Assembly (NCBI GenBank): GCA_029558635.1
Contig: JAKQEE010000314.1
Location: 105,271 to 169,270 of the forward strand
Length of the DNA stretch: 64,000 nucleotides
Source of the DNA: Pseudomonadota bacterium
Lineage (GTDB): Bacteria; Pseudomonadota; Alphaproteobacteria; Micavibrionales; Micavibrionaceae
Reading direction: 5' to 3'
The position numbers were made by a program, and so were the translations under genes. Numbering within the stretch: the first letter of the stretch is position 1; each line of letters starts with the position of its first letter. The notes beneath the pieces are model-generated. The model worked only from the letters and a program-made list of their open reading frames with translations, was not told the origin of the DNA and made no database searches. This document shows, piece after piece, positions 37,972 through 47,145 of the stretch.

Positions 37972-38133
37972 ATGACCCAAAAAGCCGGACAATCGCCTGT
38001 TCCTGATCCACGCAAAAGCCGTCTGGCCGAAAAACGGGCCGAGGCTTTGCGGGCAAATTTGAAACGGCGGAAAGAGCAAACGGCGGCTCGGGATGACCAA
38101 AAGAACAACACGGAAGGTAACACCGAAGAATGA
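37972..38133 (+). CDS. Small basic protein, ATGA-overlap with dcd
   Basis: [36 protein letters not shown]... stop overlaps dcd start. Confidence 0.65.
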   Translation: MTQKAGQSPVPDPRKSRLAEKRAEALRANLKRRKEQTAARDDQKNNTEGNTEE

Positions 38134-38747
38134 GCAACGCGATTTTGAAACCAGACCCGTCCGATTCACTCTCTGCCGTCCCCGGCATTATGCCCGACCA
38201 CTGGATCAGAGAGCAGTCTTTGAACCACGGGATGATCGAACCATTCGCCGAGAAACAAAACCGCGAAGTAAACGGCGAGAAAATTATTTCTTACGGGTTA
38301 TCGTCCTATGGATATGACGCGCGGTGTTCGAACGAGTTTATGATTTTCACTAACGTCGATAACGCCATTGTCGATCCGAAAAATTTTTCGACGCAAAGTT
38401 TTGTCGAGCGCGAAACGGATGTATGCGTCATTCCGCCCAACTCTTTCGTTCTGACCCGTACGGTTGAATATTTCCGCATTCCGAAAGATGTGCTGGTTGT
38501 CTGTCTTGGCAAATCGACTTATGCGCGATGCGGATTGATTGTGAACGTCACACCGCTCGAGCCTGGATGGGAAGGCCATGTGACGCTTGAACTTTCCAAC
38601 ACGACTCCCCTGCCTGCCAAAGTTTATGCCAATGAGGGGATTGCACAGTTCCTGTTCTTCAAGGGATCGAGCGCATGCGAAACGTCCTATGCCGACCGCT
38701 CGGGCAAATATATGGCCCAGCGCGGTGTGACATTGCCGAGGATTTAA
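38130..38747 (+). CDS. dcd: dCTP deaminase
   Basis: [17 protein letters not shown]...[54 protein letters not shown]. Confidence 0.95.
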   Translation: MSNAILKPDPSDSLSAVPGIMPDHWIREQSLNHGMIEPFAEKQNREVNGEKIISYGLSSYGYDARCSNEFMIFTNVDNAIVDPKNFSTQSFVERETDVCVIPPNSFVLTRTVEYFRIPKDVLVVCLGKSTYARCGLIVNVTPLEPGWEGHVTLELSNTTPLPAKVYANEGIAQFLFFKGSSACETSYADRSGKYMAQRGVTLPRI

Positions 38748-38749
38748 AC

Positions 38750-39004
38750 ATGCTTCATCCTTTCATAAAAGGATTATCATTTACCTTATGCTCCACCTTT
38801 GCTGGGGCTGCCTTTCCAAACCCTGGGGAGGGAATGGCATATGGTTTTCTTTTCGGAGCCGCAATGTCGACAAGTGTAATTCCGTTATGCAAGGCTTGGA
38901 TAGAACAACTCCAAACGCAAAAGAATTTTGAATCAGGTGAGAATGTAGCCGAACTTTTGGCTAACTACCACATTGAACGGATAAGAAGGATGCCAAATGC
39001 ATAA
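38750..39004 (+). CDS. Hypothetical small membrane protein
   Basis: ATG 3 nt after dcd stop; MLHPFIKGLSFTLCSTFAGAAFPNPGEGMAYGFLFGAAMS; overlaps murA start. Confidence 0.5.
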   Translation: MLHPFIKGLSFTLCSTFAGAAFPNPGEGMAYGFLFGAAMSTSVIPLCKAWIEQLQTQKNFESGENVAELLANYHIERIRRMPNA

Positions 39005-40364
39005 CCTGAAACATTCTCCTTTAGTCGAAGCACCGGAATTTATCGTTATCGACCCACATAAGGCGATGATGGCGTCGAGCCTTGATAAGATCCGCGTTCA
39101 GGGCGGCACGCAGTTGAACGGCGAGATTCCGATCAGCGGGGCGAAGAATGCCGCGCTCAAGCATCTGTGCGCAGCAATGCTCACGGGTGATCCGATCCAG
39201 TTCACCAATATGCCTGTGGGCCTCAAGGATATTCAAACACTCGCCGCGTTGATGAAAGAAATGGGCGTCGAGATGACGCTGCGCAGTGACGGCGTGATGT
39301 TCGTTCAGGCGAAAGATATTCATTCGACCGAAGCCCCTTATGATCTTGTGCGCCGGATGCGGGCCAGTGTTCTGGTGATGGGCCCGTTGCTGGGTCGCTT
39401 TGGCGAAGCCACCGTCTCTCTCCCTGGCGGATGTTCGATTGGAACACGTCCGATTGATCTGCACCTTGACGGGTTTCGTGCGATGGGGGCGGACATTACC
39501 CTCGAAGAAGGCTATGTGAAGGCCACCGCGCCTGCGGGTGGGTTGCACGGTGCAAAAATCTTGTTCCCAAAAGTTTCTGTTGGCGCGACCGAAAACGTCA
39601 TGATGGCGGCCACACTTGCCAAGGGGGAAACCGTCTTGATGAATGCGGCCCGCGAACCCGAAATCATCGACCAAGGCGAAGCGTTGATCAAAATGGGTGC
39701 GAAGATTTCCGGTCTCGGTACATCTGAAATCCGCATCGAAGGTGTTCCCCATCTTCACGGTATGACGCATGACATTATCCCCGACCGGATTGAAACCGGA
39801 ACCTTTATGATCGGTGTGGCGTTGACCGGCGGGACAGTAACGCTCAAACATACGCGCACCGATTTTCTGACGTCGCTGATCGGGCCGTTGCAACAGGCCG
39901 GTGTGACGATTGAAGAAAGCGGCGAAGATGTGATTGTTCACCGCAATGGCAAGCCGTTGGTCGGAACAGACATCATGACCGAGCCCTATCCCGGGTTTGC
40001 GACCGATCTTCAGGCGCAATTCATGACGATGCTCACCATGTGCGAAGGCGCAGGCATGGTGACGGAAACCATTTTCGAAAACCGTTTTATGCATGTGCCA
40101 GAGCTTCAACGCATGGGCGCCGACATTACGGTTCAGGGCAATTCCGCCATTGTCCGTGGCGTTAAAAAACTCAAAGGTGCGGAAGTCATGGCCACCGATC
40201 TGCGGGCATCCGTCTCGCTGATTTTGGCGGGATTAGTTGCCGAGGGAGAGACCACTGTTGACCGTATTTATCATCTTGACAGGGGTTATGAAAATCTTGT
40301 AGACAAGCTCGAAGCCTGCGGCGCGAAAGTTTTTCGCGAAAGCTCGCGTCAGGCCGAAGAATAA
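38997..40364 (+). CDS. murA: UDP-N-acetylglucosamine 1-carboxyvinyltransferase (start could be ~39066)
   Basis: DKIRVQGGTQLNGEIPISGAKNAALKHLCAAML...LPGGCSIGTRPIDLHL. Confidence 0.96.
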   Translation: MHNLKHSPLVEAPEFIVIDPHKAMMASSLDKIRVQGGTQLNGEIPISGAKNAALKHLCAAMLTGDPIQFTNMPVGLKDIQTLAALMKEMGVEMTLRSDGVMFVQAKDIHSTEAPYDLVRRMRASVLVMGPLLGRFGEATVSLPGGCSIGTRPIDLHLDGFRAMGADITLEEGYVKATAPAGGLHGAKILFPKVSVGATENVMMAATLAKGETVLMNAAREPEIIDQGEALIKMGAKISGLGTSEIRIEGVPHLHGMTHDIIPDRIETGTFMIGVALTGGTVTLKHTRTDFLTSLIGPLQQAGVTIEESGEDVIVHRNGKPLVGTDIMTEPYPGFATDLQAQFMTMLTMCEGAGMVTETIFENRFMHVPELQRMGADITVQGNSAIVRGVKKLKGAEVMATDLRASVSLILAGLVAEGETTVDRIYHLDRGYENLVDKLEACGAKVFRESSRQAEE

Positions 40365-40394
40365 GAAACCACAACCTAACAGGGTTTACTGCGT

Positions 40395-41771
40395 ATGTTG
40401 GCTCAAAATTTTTCAGCCGCACATCTTTCCTACTTGCCGGATTCGGTTCTTACCGTTTTGTGGAGAACAAAATTCGGGCACGACCCTCTCCTTCTCTTTC
40501 TTTTTGACAAAATGGCCGAAGAATTGGGAATGCGCAAAAGCGATTCCCCCGTTCTTGCCGAGCAGGCCTTTGTCATGAACAGCATTCTCGAAGTCCTGCA
40601 AAAGGCTCCGGATCTTGCCGCTGATTTTCTGGGTGAGCCCAACGTCCCGTCCTATTTTAATTATGTTCTGATTGCGCGAGATCTTGTTGACCGAGGCAAC
40701 CAGTCTGTCATTGACGCCCTTCCCGAAGAGAGTCTGTCATTACTTGATCAAGTTTACAAAATTGATGAAGACCCCGAGAGCTACCAAGGCTTCTCTTCAC
40801 TTGCCTCTTTCTGTTACCTGTTATTCGAATGGCAAGACCTCGACATTTTTGCCAATAAATTGCTTACCGGCCAAATGTCTCTGGAAGAAGATATTGATGA
40901 GATTGTCGAATATTATCAGGGCGCGGTCTATATCCCGTTGCCTGTCTATCTGGAAGAGCCAACCAGACTTGAAATGGAGATTGCCCGCAAGATTCAGGAA
41001 ATCTCGTTTATGGTCAACCATCATGATCATTCTGATGTCATCACTTACGGCTATATCGATAAGATTGCCCAGATGCATCCCGAAAATCTGACGGCGGACT
41101 ACCTCTTTCATGCCATCGGCCTGAACGATAATGCTCAGGCACTTTTTGATCCTTTCCGTTTTGCTTTTGATTATTGCATGAAAAGCTCCAATCAAAACTC
41201 TCATCTGGCAACGCACAGGTTTGTGATGAACAGTCTTCACCCTTTGCGCCTGTACTCCTCCTTCTGCGATGAAGGCAAGGCCACACTCGACACGCTTACA
41301 CTGTCCATGTTTTACCTTTACTTGAAAGAAGACATGGATTTTATGGATCAAGCCATGGAAAAAGGCTCGGATGAATTCAAAGCTATGGTTGCGCGTGCGT
41401 TCCCCGGCTTATGTCCGGGAATTGTCCCCACCAAAGATCCGGAAATGGTCAAGCAAATCCATTTGATCCGCCTGACTCATGTTTTGTTTTCCCTTGATTA
41501 CACAAGCACTCTGCTGAGCGGGGAGCGGGTTATGCCTGTCTGTATTCCCCAGGATTTACTCCAGATTTATGGGGAAATTGAAGAGGCAACGTCTCTGGCC
41601 TGCCCTTCCCACCAACTGGCGCATTATCGAAATGACGTTGTCGAGGAGGCCAGAAAAGTCTATATGGCCCTAACGGAGAACTTTCCCGAGCCCGAGCTTC
41701 CCATTCTCCCCGCCAAGGCCATCCGGCCCCAAAACGCTCAGGTCCTTGCATTTCCCGCAAAAACCCTTTAA
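40395..41771 (+). CDS. Hypothetical 458-aa protein
   Basis: Full-length ORF between murA and infA; no recognised family. Confidence 0.7.
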   Translation: MLAQNFSAAHLSYLPDSVLTVLWRTKFGHDPLLLFLFDKMAEELGMRKSDSPVLAEQAFVMNSILEVLQKAPDLAADFLGEPNVPSYFNYVLIARDLVDRGNQSVIDALPEESLSLLDQVYKIDEDPESYQGFSSLASFCYLLFEWQDLDIFANKLLTGQMSLEEDIDEIVEYYQGAVYIPLPVYLEEPTRLEMEIARKIQEISFMVNHHDHSDVITYGYIDKIAQMHPENLTADYLFHAIGLNDNAQALFDPFRFAFDYCMKSSNQNSHLATHRFVMNSLHPLRLYSSFCDEGKATLDTLTLSMFYLYLKEDMDFMDQAMEKGSDEFKAMVARAFPGLCPGIVPTKDPEMVKQIHLIRLTHVLFSLDYTSTLLSGERVMPVCIPQDLLQIYGEIEEATSLACPSHQLAHYRNDVVEEARKVYMALTENFPEPELPILPAKAIRPQNAQVLAFPAKTL

Positions 41772-41810
41772 TTAGGGGAACTTATTGACGAAAAGACGTA
41801 CCGGAGTTCC

Positions 41811-42029
41811 ATGTCCAAAGAAGATTTAATCGAGTTTAAAGGGATTGTCAGCGAAGTGCTGCCCAATGCCATGTTCCGCGTCAAGCTGGAAAACGACCAC
41901 GAAATTCTGGCCCACACCGCCGGAAAAATGCGCAAAAACCGCATCCGTGTTTTGCAAGGCGACAAGGTCGTCGTTGAAATGACTCCCTATGATCTGACCA
42001 AGGGGCGGATCATCTTCCGTGAAAAATAG
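41811..42029 (+). CDS. infA: Translation initiation factor IF-1
   Basis: [72 protein letters not shown]. Confidence 0.98.
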   Translation: MSKEDLIEFKGIVSEVLPNAMFRVKLENDHEILAHTAGKMRKNRIRVLQGDKVVVEMTPYDLTKGRIIFREK

Positions 42030-42606
42030 AGTCACCCGTTTGATCCTTGCTTCGGCTTCTCCGCGGCGGGTGGAGTTGCTTTCCCAGATCGGGATTGTTC
42101 CCGACCAGATCATCCCCGCAGATATCGACGAGACCCCTTTCCCCAAAGAATTGCCCGGCCCCTTGGCCGAACGTCTGGCCCGCGAGAAGGCGGCTGCCCT
42201 TCCCGTTTCTCCAGATTCAATAATTCTTGCAGCGGATAGCGTCGTGGCTGTCGGACGCCGTTCTCTCGGAAAACCCGAAACAGACGATGAAGCGCGCCAG
42301 TTTCTGACCCTTCTCTCCGGACGACAACACCGCGTTTACGGCGGAATTGCACTGCGCTTGCCGGACGGGACCCTTCATTCCCGCCTGATCGTGACCTCGG
42401 TCAAAATGAAGCGTTTAACAGCTTCCGAGATCGAAACCTATGTCGCCAGCCGCGAATGGGACGGCAAGGCCGGCGGGTATGCCATTCAGGGTCTGGCGGG
42501 CCGTTTCATTTCGTCCATCAACGGGTCATATTCCAATATCGTCGGATTATCATTGTATGATACAATGAACATGTTGGAGGGGGTCGGCTTTGGACATCAT
42601 CATTGA
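42019..42606 (+). CDS. maf: Maf family nucleotide pyrophosphatase
   Basis: [19 protein letters not shown]...[16 protein letters not shown]...[26 protein letters not shown]. Confidence 0.95.
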   Translation: MKNRVTRLILASASPRRVELLSQIGIVPDQIIPADIDETPFPKELPGPLAERLAREKAAALPVSPDSIILAADSVVAVGRRSLGKPETDDEARQFLTLLSGRQHRVYGGIALRLPDGTLHSRLIVTSVKMKRLTASEIETYVASREWDGKAGGYAIQGLAGRFISSINGSYSNIVGLSLYDTMNMLEGVGFGHHH

Positions 42607-43822
42607 AGAGCAAGACGGTTGTTTGTGGGTAGCAGCAACGGAACGCCACAAGATCGAAGGTCTGGAGGTTGATCCGCCGCACGAACTGGTCCGGTGGGGG
42701 TCGATTTTCTGGGCGCGGGTCGACCGGATTGATGCCAAGCTTGATGCTGCTTTTCTTGATCTCGACGGTGAAGTCACCGGCATTCTTTACAACAAGGATG
42801 TGCGGTCCTTCGACAAAAAAGGCAATCTGGTCAAAGGCGGGCAGACGCCTATCGGCAAGTTGCTCAAGGCCGGTGAATTCGTTCTGGTTCAGGCCAAGCA
42901 AGGGTATCTCGAACCGGAATATGAAGACGACACTCCCTATGAAGACAAATGTCCCGTGGTCAGTATGGATGTGGCCATTCAGGGGCGCTATCTGATTTAT
43001 ACACCGCTCGACGATAGCAACCGCATTTCTTCGCGTATTCGTGACAAGAAGCTCCGCAAGCAGCTCACCGAAATGCTCACCCACATGGAAGAAGTTCACG
43101 GATGCATCCTGCGTGCGTCGGCCGCCAATACGCAAAACGATATTCTGATTCGTGAGTCCCGTATCCTCAAGGCCATCTGGGAAGGCCTTTCGGAGTTTGC
43201 CAACGGAGAGGACTCCATTTTGATTATGGAGGGGCCGGACGCGCTGCAGCGGTCGCTCAGTGACAACTCCCTCAAGTCCATCCGACGGATCGAAGTGGTG
43301 ACGATGGATCATTTCTCAACCGCCGAAGATTGGTGCGAACTGTTTGCGCCCGACCTTGTCACAAAAATCAAACCGATTGAAATCAAGAACGCGACGAAAG
43401 ATCTGGCGCTGCTCGATCATTATGACCTGATTAAACCGATTGAAGATTTGTTCCAGCCTTATGCCTTGCTGGCCAGCGGTTCGAATGTGATTATTCAGGG
43501 GACGGCGGCACTTACTGCAATCGACGTCAACCGCGGCGCAGACAAGAATTCAAACCTGACGATCAATCTGGAAGCTGCGACGGAAATTATCCGCCAAATC
43601 CGTATCCGCAATCTGGGAGGCATCATTATGATTGATTTCCTGCGCCTTAAAACCGAGAAAGAGCGGGAACAACTTTTGACCCATATCGAAAGACTGGTCG
43701 ATGACGACCCCTGCACTGTCCAAATCCACGGATTTACCGCAATGGGGCTTTTGGAGATTTCCCGCCAGCGCCGCACCCCAACTTTGTTTGAGCGGGTCGG
43801 CTATATGTTTGAAGACGCGTGA
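42590..43822 (+). CDS. rng: Ribonuclease E/G family protein (short form)
   Basis: VDRIDAKLDAAFLDLDGEVTGILYNKDV...TAIDVNRGADKNSNLTINLEAATEIIRQIRIRNLGGIIMIDFLRL. Confidence 0.9.
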   Translation: MDIIIEEQDGCLWVAATERHKIEGLEVDPPHELVRWGSIFWARVDRIDAKLDAAFLDLDGEVTGILYNKDVRSFDKKGNLVKGGQTPIGKLLKAGEFVLVQAKQGYLEPEYEDDTPYEDKCPVVSMDVAIQGRYLIYTPLDDSNRISSRIRDKKLRKQLTEMLTHMEEVHGCILRASAANTQNDILIRESRILKAIWEGLSEFANGEDSILIMEGPDALQRSLSDNSLKSIRRIEVVTMDHFSTAEDWCELFAPDLVTKIKPIEIKNATKDLALLDHYDLIKPIEDLFQPYALLASGSNVIIQGTAALTAIDVNRGADKNSNLTINLEAATEIIRQIRIRNLGGIIMIDFLRLKTEKEREQLLTHIERLVDDDPCTVQIHGFTAMGLLEISRQRRTPTLFERVGYMFEDA

Positions 43823-45288
43823 TTGACCACGCCAACGGCTTTTTTCCATCCTGTATAAAGCGTTTCGCGCGTGACAGCGTCCATTGACGGTGTGTAACGT
43901 TTGGCGCAATTCCAGTTTCCGGCAATGTCTTCCAGATTTTTGAAAGTGCCGCTGCCCAGCGCCGCAAGATAGGCCGCGCCCAAGGCCGTTGTTTCTGCGC
44001 AAGACGGAATTTCGACCGTGCGGTCCAGCATATCAGAGAGGAATTTCACCATAAAAACATTAGCCACTAGACCGCCGTCCACGCGGATAATCGCCGGATC
44101 AATTCCGCTGTCTTTAACAAAGGCATCCATCAAATCTTTGGTCTGGTAGGCTTGGGCTTCGAGCGCCGCGCGGGCAATGTGTGCGCGGGTGCTGTCGCGG
44201 GCTAGGCCCAGAATGGCGCCGCGGGCGTTGGGGTTCCAGTACGGTGCGCCAAGTCCTGTCAGGGCGGGTACGAAATAGACGCCGCCGTTATCTTTGACCT
44301 CTTCAGCCAGTTTCTCACTTTCAGCGGCGCTTGCGAAAAACCCCAGATTGTCGCGTAAAAACTGAATCGCCGCGCCCGCTACAAAAATCGACCCTTCAAG
44401 GACGTAATTCGTTTTGCCGCCGATGCGATATCCGATGCTGGTGACCAGTTTGTTTTGCGAGACTTTGAACTCTTCACCGATATTCATCAACGCAAAACAT
44501 CCGGTGCCGTAGGTCGATTTGACCATGCCGGTTTCAAAACAAGCCTGACCGATCAGGGCCGCCTGTTGGTCGCCCGCCATGCCGCGGACGGGATAGGGTT
44601 TTTCCAGCAAGTCGTCCTGCGTGGTTCCGAAATCGGCGACGTTATCCTTGACTTCGGGCAACAGCGTGCGGGGAATTCCGAAAAGATGCAGCAACTCTTC
44701 ATCCCATTCATGGGTACGGATATTATAGAGCATGGTGCGGCTGGCATTGGTTGCGTCCGTTGCATGGACTTTGCCGCCGGTCAATTTCCACAGCAGGAAA
44801 CTATCGACCGTTCCGAAGGCGAGCTTTCCGTCACGAGCCAGTTCTGCGGCGCCTTCAATATGACCCAGAATCCATTTTATTTTTGTGGCGGAGAAATACG
44901 GATCGAGAAGCAGCCCGGTTTTTTCCACGATCTTTTGTTCATAGCCACCGCGTTTCAATTTCGCGCATTCTTCCGCCGTGCGGCGATCCTGCCAGACGAT
45001 GGCATTATAGACAGGCTTGCCCGTTTCGCGGTTCCACAGGATAGTTGTTTCGCGCTGGTTGGTGATGCCAAATGCCGTTATGTCCGCGTGTTGCTTTATA
45101 ACCTCGCGGACGCAGTGAAGCGTGTCACTCCAGATATCGTCTGCGTTTTGTTCAACCCAGCCGTTTTGCGGATAGTGGAGTTTCAATTCCTTCTGCGCGG
45201 TAGCCAATGGTGTTCCGTCCGCTGTAAAGACAATGGCGCGTGATGAGGTCGTTCCCTGATCAACTGAAAGAAATTTAGGCTGCGTCAT
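43801..45288 (-). CDS. glpK: Glycerol kinase
   Basis: FLSVDQGTTSSRAIVFTADG...ITNQRETTILWNRETGKPVYNAIVWQDRRT. Confidence 0.97.
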   Translation of the reverse strand: MTQPKFLSVDQGTTSSRAIVFTADGTPLATAQKELKLHYPQNGWVEQNADDIWSDTLHCVREVIKQHADITAFGITNQRETTILWNRETGKPVYNAIVWQDRRTAEECAKLKRGGYEQKIVEKTGLLLDPYFSATKIKWILGHIEGAAELARDGKLAFGTVDSFLLWKLTGGKVHATDATNASRTMLYNIRTHEWDEELLHLFGIPRTLLPEVKDNVADFGTTQDDLLEKPYPVRGMAGDQQAALIGQACFETGMVKSTYGTGCFALMNIGEEFKVSQNKLVTSIGYRIGGKTNYVLEGSIFVAGAAIQFLRDNLGFFASAAESEKLAEEVKDNGGVYFVPALTGLGAPYWNPNARGAILGLARDSTRAHIARAALEAQAYQTKDLMDAFVKDSGIDPAIIRVDGGLVANVFMVKFLSDMLDRTVEIPSCAETTALGAAYLAALGSGTFKNLEDIAGNWNCAKRYTPSMDAVTRETLYTGWKKAVGVVNHASSNI

Positions 45289-46642
45289 GTCCTGTAATCT
45301 CCTTCACCAACGCCGGAACTTTCTTTTTGATCAATTCGACCTCGTTGGGCGGGAGCGTCAGCCCCCATTTGGTTCGCCGCCACAATATATCTTCCGATCT
45401 TCTGGCGTACTCTTTCTTGATAAAATAACGCAGATCATCGTCAGTCGGTGGTTTCGAGAAATCAACCGGACAATCGGGCAGTTTTTTTGTGGCCGTCCAG
45501 CTCTCGCGCATAGACGGAAACTCGCCTCTGACGACTGCCATCACCTCTTCGGTCAATGTACGGTAGGTTGTCAGTTTGCCACCGAAAACCGAAAGAAGAA
45601 GATTGCCGCTCGATTTGTCTTCGTAGAAGCGATAATCACGCGAGACTTTGCGGGCGTCGGTTTCATGATCTTCGAACAACGGACGGACACCTGCGAACGA
45701 CCAGATCACGTCTTTCGGTGCAGTTTTCCGTCTGAAATTCTCATTCAATGCGTCACAGAGATATTGTATTTCAGATGGCAATGCCGCCGATTCCACAGGA
45801 TCACCATTAAAATCCGTTTCCGTGGTGCCGCACAGCGTGTAATCCCCATAAGGGAAGACAAAAATCACGCGCTTGTCCGGCATTTGCAGCAAATAGGCCT
45901 GTGTGCCGATATAAAGCCTCGGAACAACGATATGGGCACCCTGTACCAGACGGAGTTTCGGCGTGTCCGACATGACCTGACCCGTCGATTTCAAAAATTC
46001 GTAGGCATAAGGTCCGGTGGCATTCACGACAACACGGGCCGTGTGATGTTCTTCTTTATCTGCCAACAGGTCTTTTAACGTAACTTTCCATCCGCAGCTC
46101 AGCGGTTCTATTTTTTCGCAGCGTGTATAGGTTTTGACCGTTGCCCCGTGGCTCGACGCATCCAATACATTCAAAACGACAAGACGCGCATCGTCCACCC
46201 AGCAGTCGGCGTAGGTAAACCCCACCCCTTCTCCGTTCTTCAACGGCTCGCCGTATTCATGCCGCGCCAGATTGACCTGCCCTGACGCCGGCAGGGTTTT
46301 TCGCGGCCAAAGATGGTCATAAAGATATAATCCCAACCGAACCATCCATGCTGGGCGAATGGCGTTTTTATGAGGAATGCAGAATTCAAGCGGCCAAATG
46401 ATTTGCGGGGCAATGCCCATCAGGACTTCGCGCTCCGCCAAGGATTTGCGGACCAGCCCGAATTCAAAGAATTCCAGATAGCGCAAGCCGCCATGGATCA
46501 TTTTGGAACTGGCCGAGGAGGTGCAAGACGCCAAATCACCTTGTTCGACCAGCAGAACCTTCAATCCCCTGCCCGCTGCGTCGCGGGCAATTCCCGCGCC
46601 GTTTATTCCGCCTCCGATGATGCACAAGTCAAAGTCTGCCAT
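45275..46642 (-). CDS. glpD: Glycerol-3-phosphate dehydrogenase
   Basis: DLCIIGGGINGAGIARDAAGRGLKVLLVEQGDLASCTSSASSKMIHGGLRYLE. Confidence 0.96.
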   Translation of the reverse strand: MADFDLCIIGGGINGAGIARDAAGRGLKVLLVEQGDLASCTSSASSKMIHGGLRYLEFFEFGLVRKSLAEREVLMGIAPQIIWPLEFCIPHKNAIRPAWMVRLGLYLYDHLWPRKTLPASGQVNLARHEYGEPLKNGEGVGFTYADCWVDDARLVVLNVLDASSHGATVKTYTRCEKIEPLSCGWKVTLKDLLADKEEHHTARVVVNATGPYAYEFLKSTGQVMSDTPKLRLVQGAHIVVPRLYIGTQAYLLQMPDKRVIFVFPYGDYTLCGTTETDFNGDPVESAALPSEIQYLCDALNENFRRKTAPKDVIWSFAGVRPLFEDHETDARKVSRDYRFYEDKSSGNLLLSVFGGKLTTYRTLTEEVMAVVRGEFPSMRESWTATKKLPDCPVDFSKPPTDDDLRYFIKKEYARRSEDILWRRTKWGLTLPPNEVELIKKKVPALVKEITGHDAA

Positions 46643-46691
46643 CCTATTATGGTATAACAGGCCGGAGCGCCGCGCAACGAAGGAGTGTGGA

Positions 46692-47105
46692 TTAAGCTAC
46701 ACGCTGGGCATCCATTTTCGACTTGATAACACGGAGTTTGATTTCAAGGTGTGCCGGAGAAAACGGTTTGCGGATATAGGCCGTTACGCCGTTGGCTTTG
46801 GCCTGAGACACCGATTCAATATCGCTTCGTCCGGTAACCATCAGAAACGGCACGTTGGGGAAAACCGACCTCATCTGGCGAAGAAGTTCGATTCCCGACA
46901 TTTTGGGCATATTCCAGTCGCAGATCACGACATCAATCATATCCATCGCGCTATCAGTAAAAACCATCGCCTCTTTGCCGTCGCTGGCCTCGAAAATCTG
47001 GGTAATCCCCAGTTCAGTCAACATACTGCGCAGCATCGACCTGACTTCCTGTTGGTCATCAACGACCAAGACCCTTAACCCAGAAACTCCTTCTTCTTTT
47101 GCCAT
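46692..47105 (-). CDS. CheY-like response regulator
   Basis: RVLVVDDQQEVRSMLRSMLTELGI...DVVICDWNMPKMSGIELLRQMR...YIRKPFS. Confidence 0.93.
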   Translation of the reverse strand: MAKEEGVSGLRVLVVDDQQEVRSMLRSMLTELGITQIFEASDGKEAMVFTDSAMDMIDVVICDWNMPKMSGIELLRQMRSVFPNVPFLMVTGRSDIESVSQAKANGVTAYIRKPFSPAHLEIKLRVIKSKMDAQRVA

Positions 47106-47145
47106 TATTTCCTCCTTGAACGGCTAGAATATTTTTCTTACCCAT

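Noticed and set aside
39021-40109. 362-aa minus-strand ORF
   Set aside because: Antisense to murA; His/Arg-rich shadow translation.
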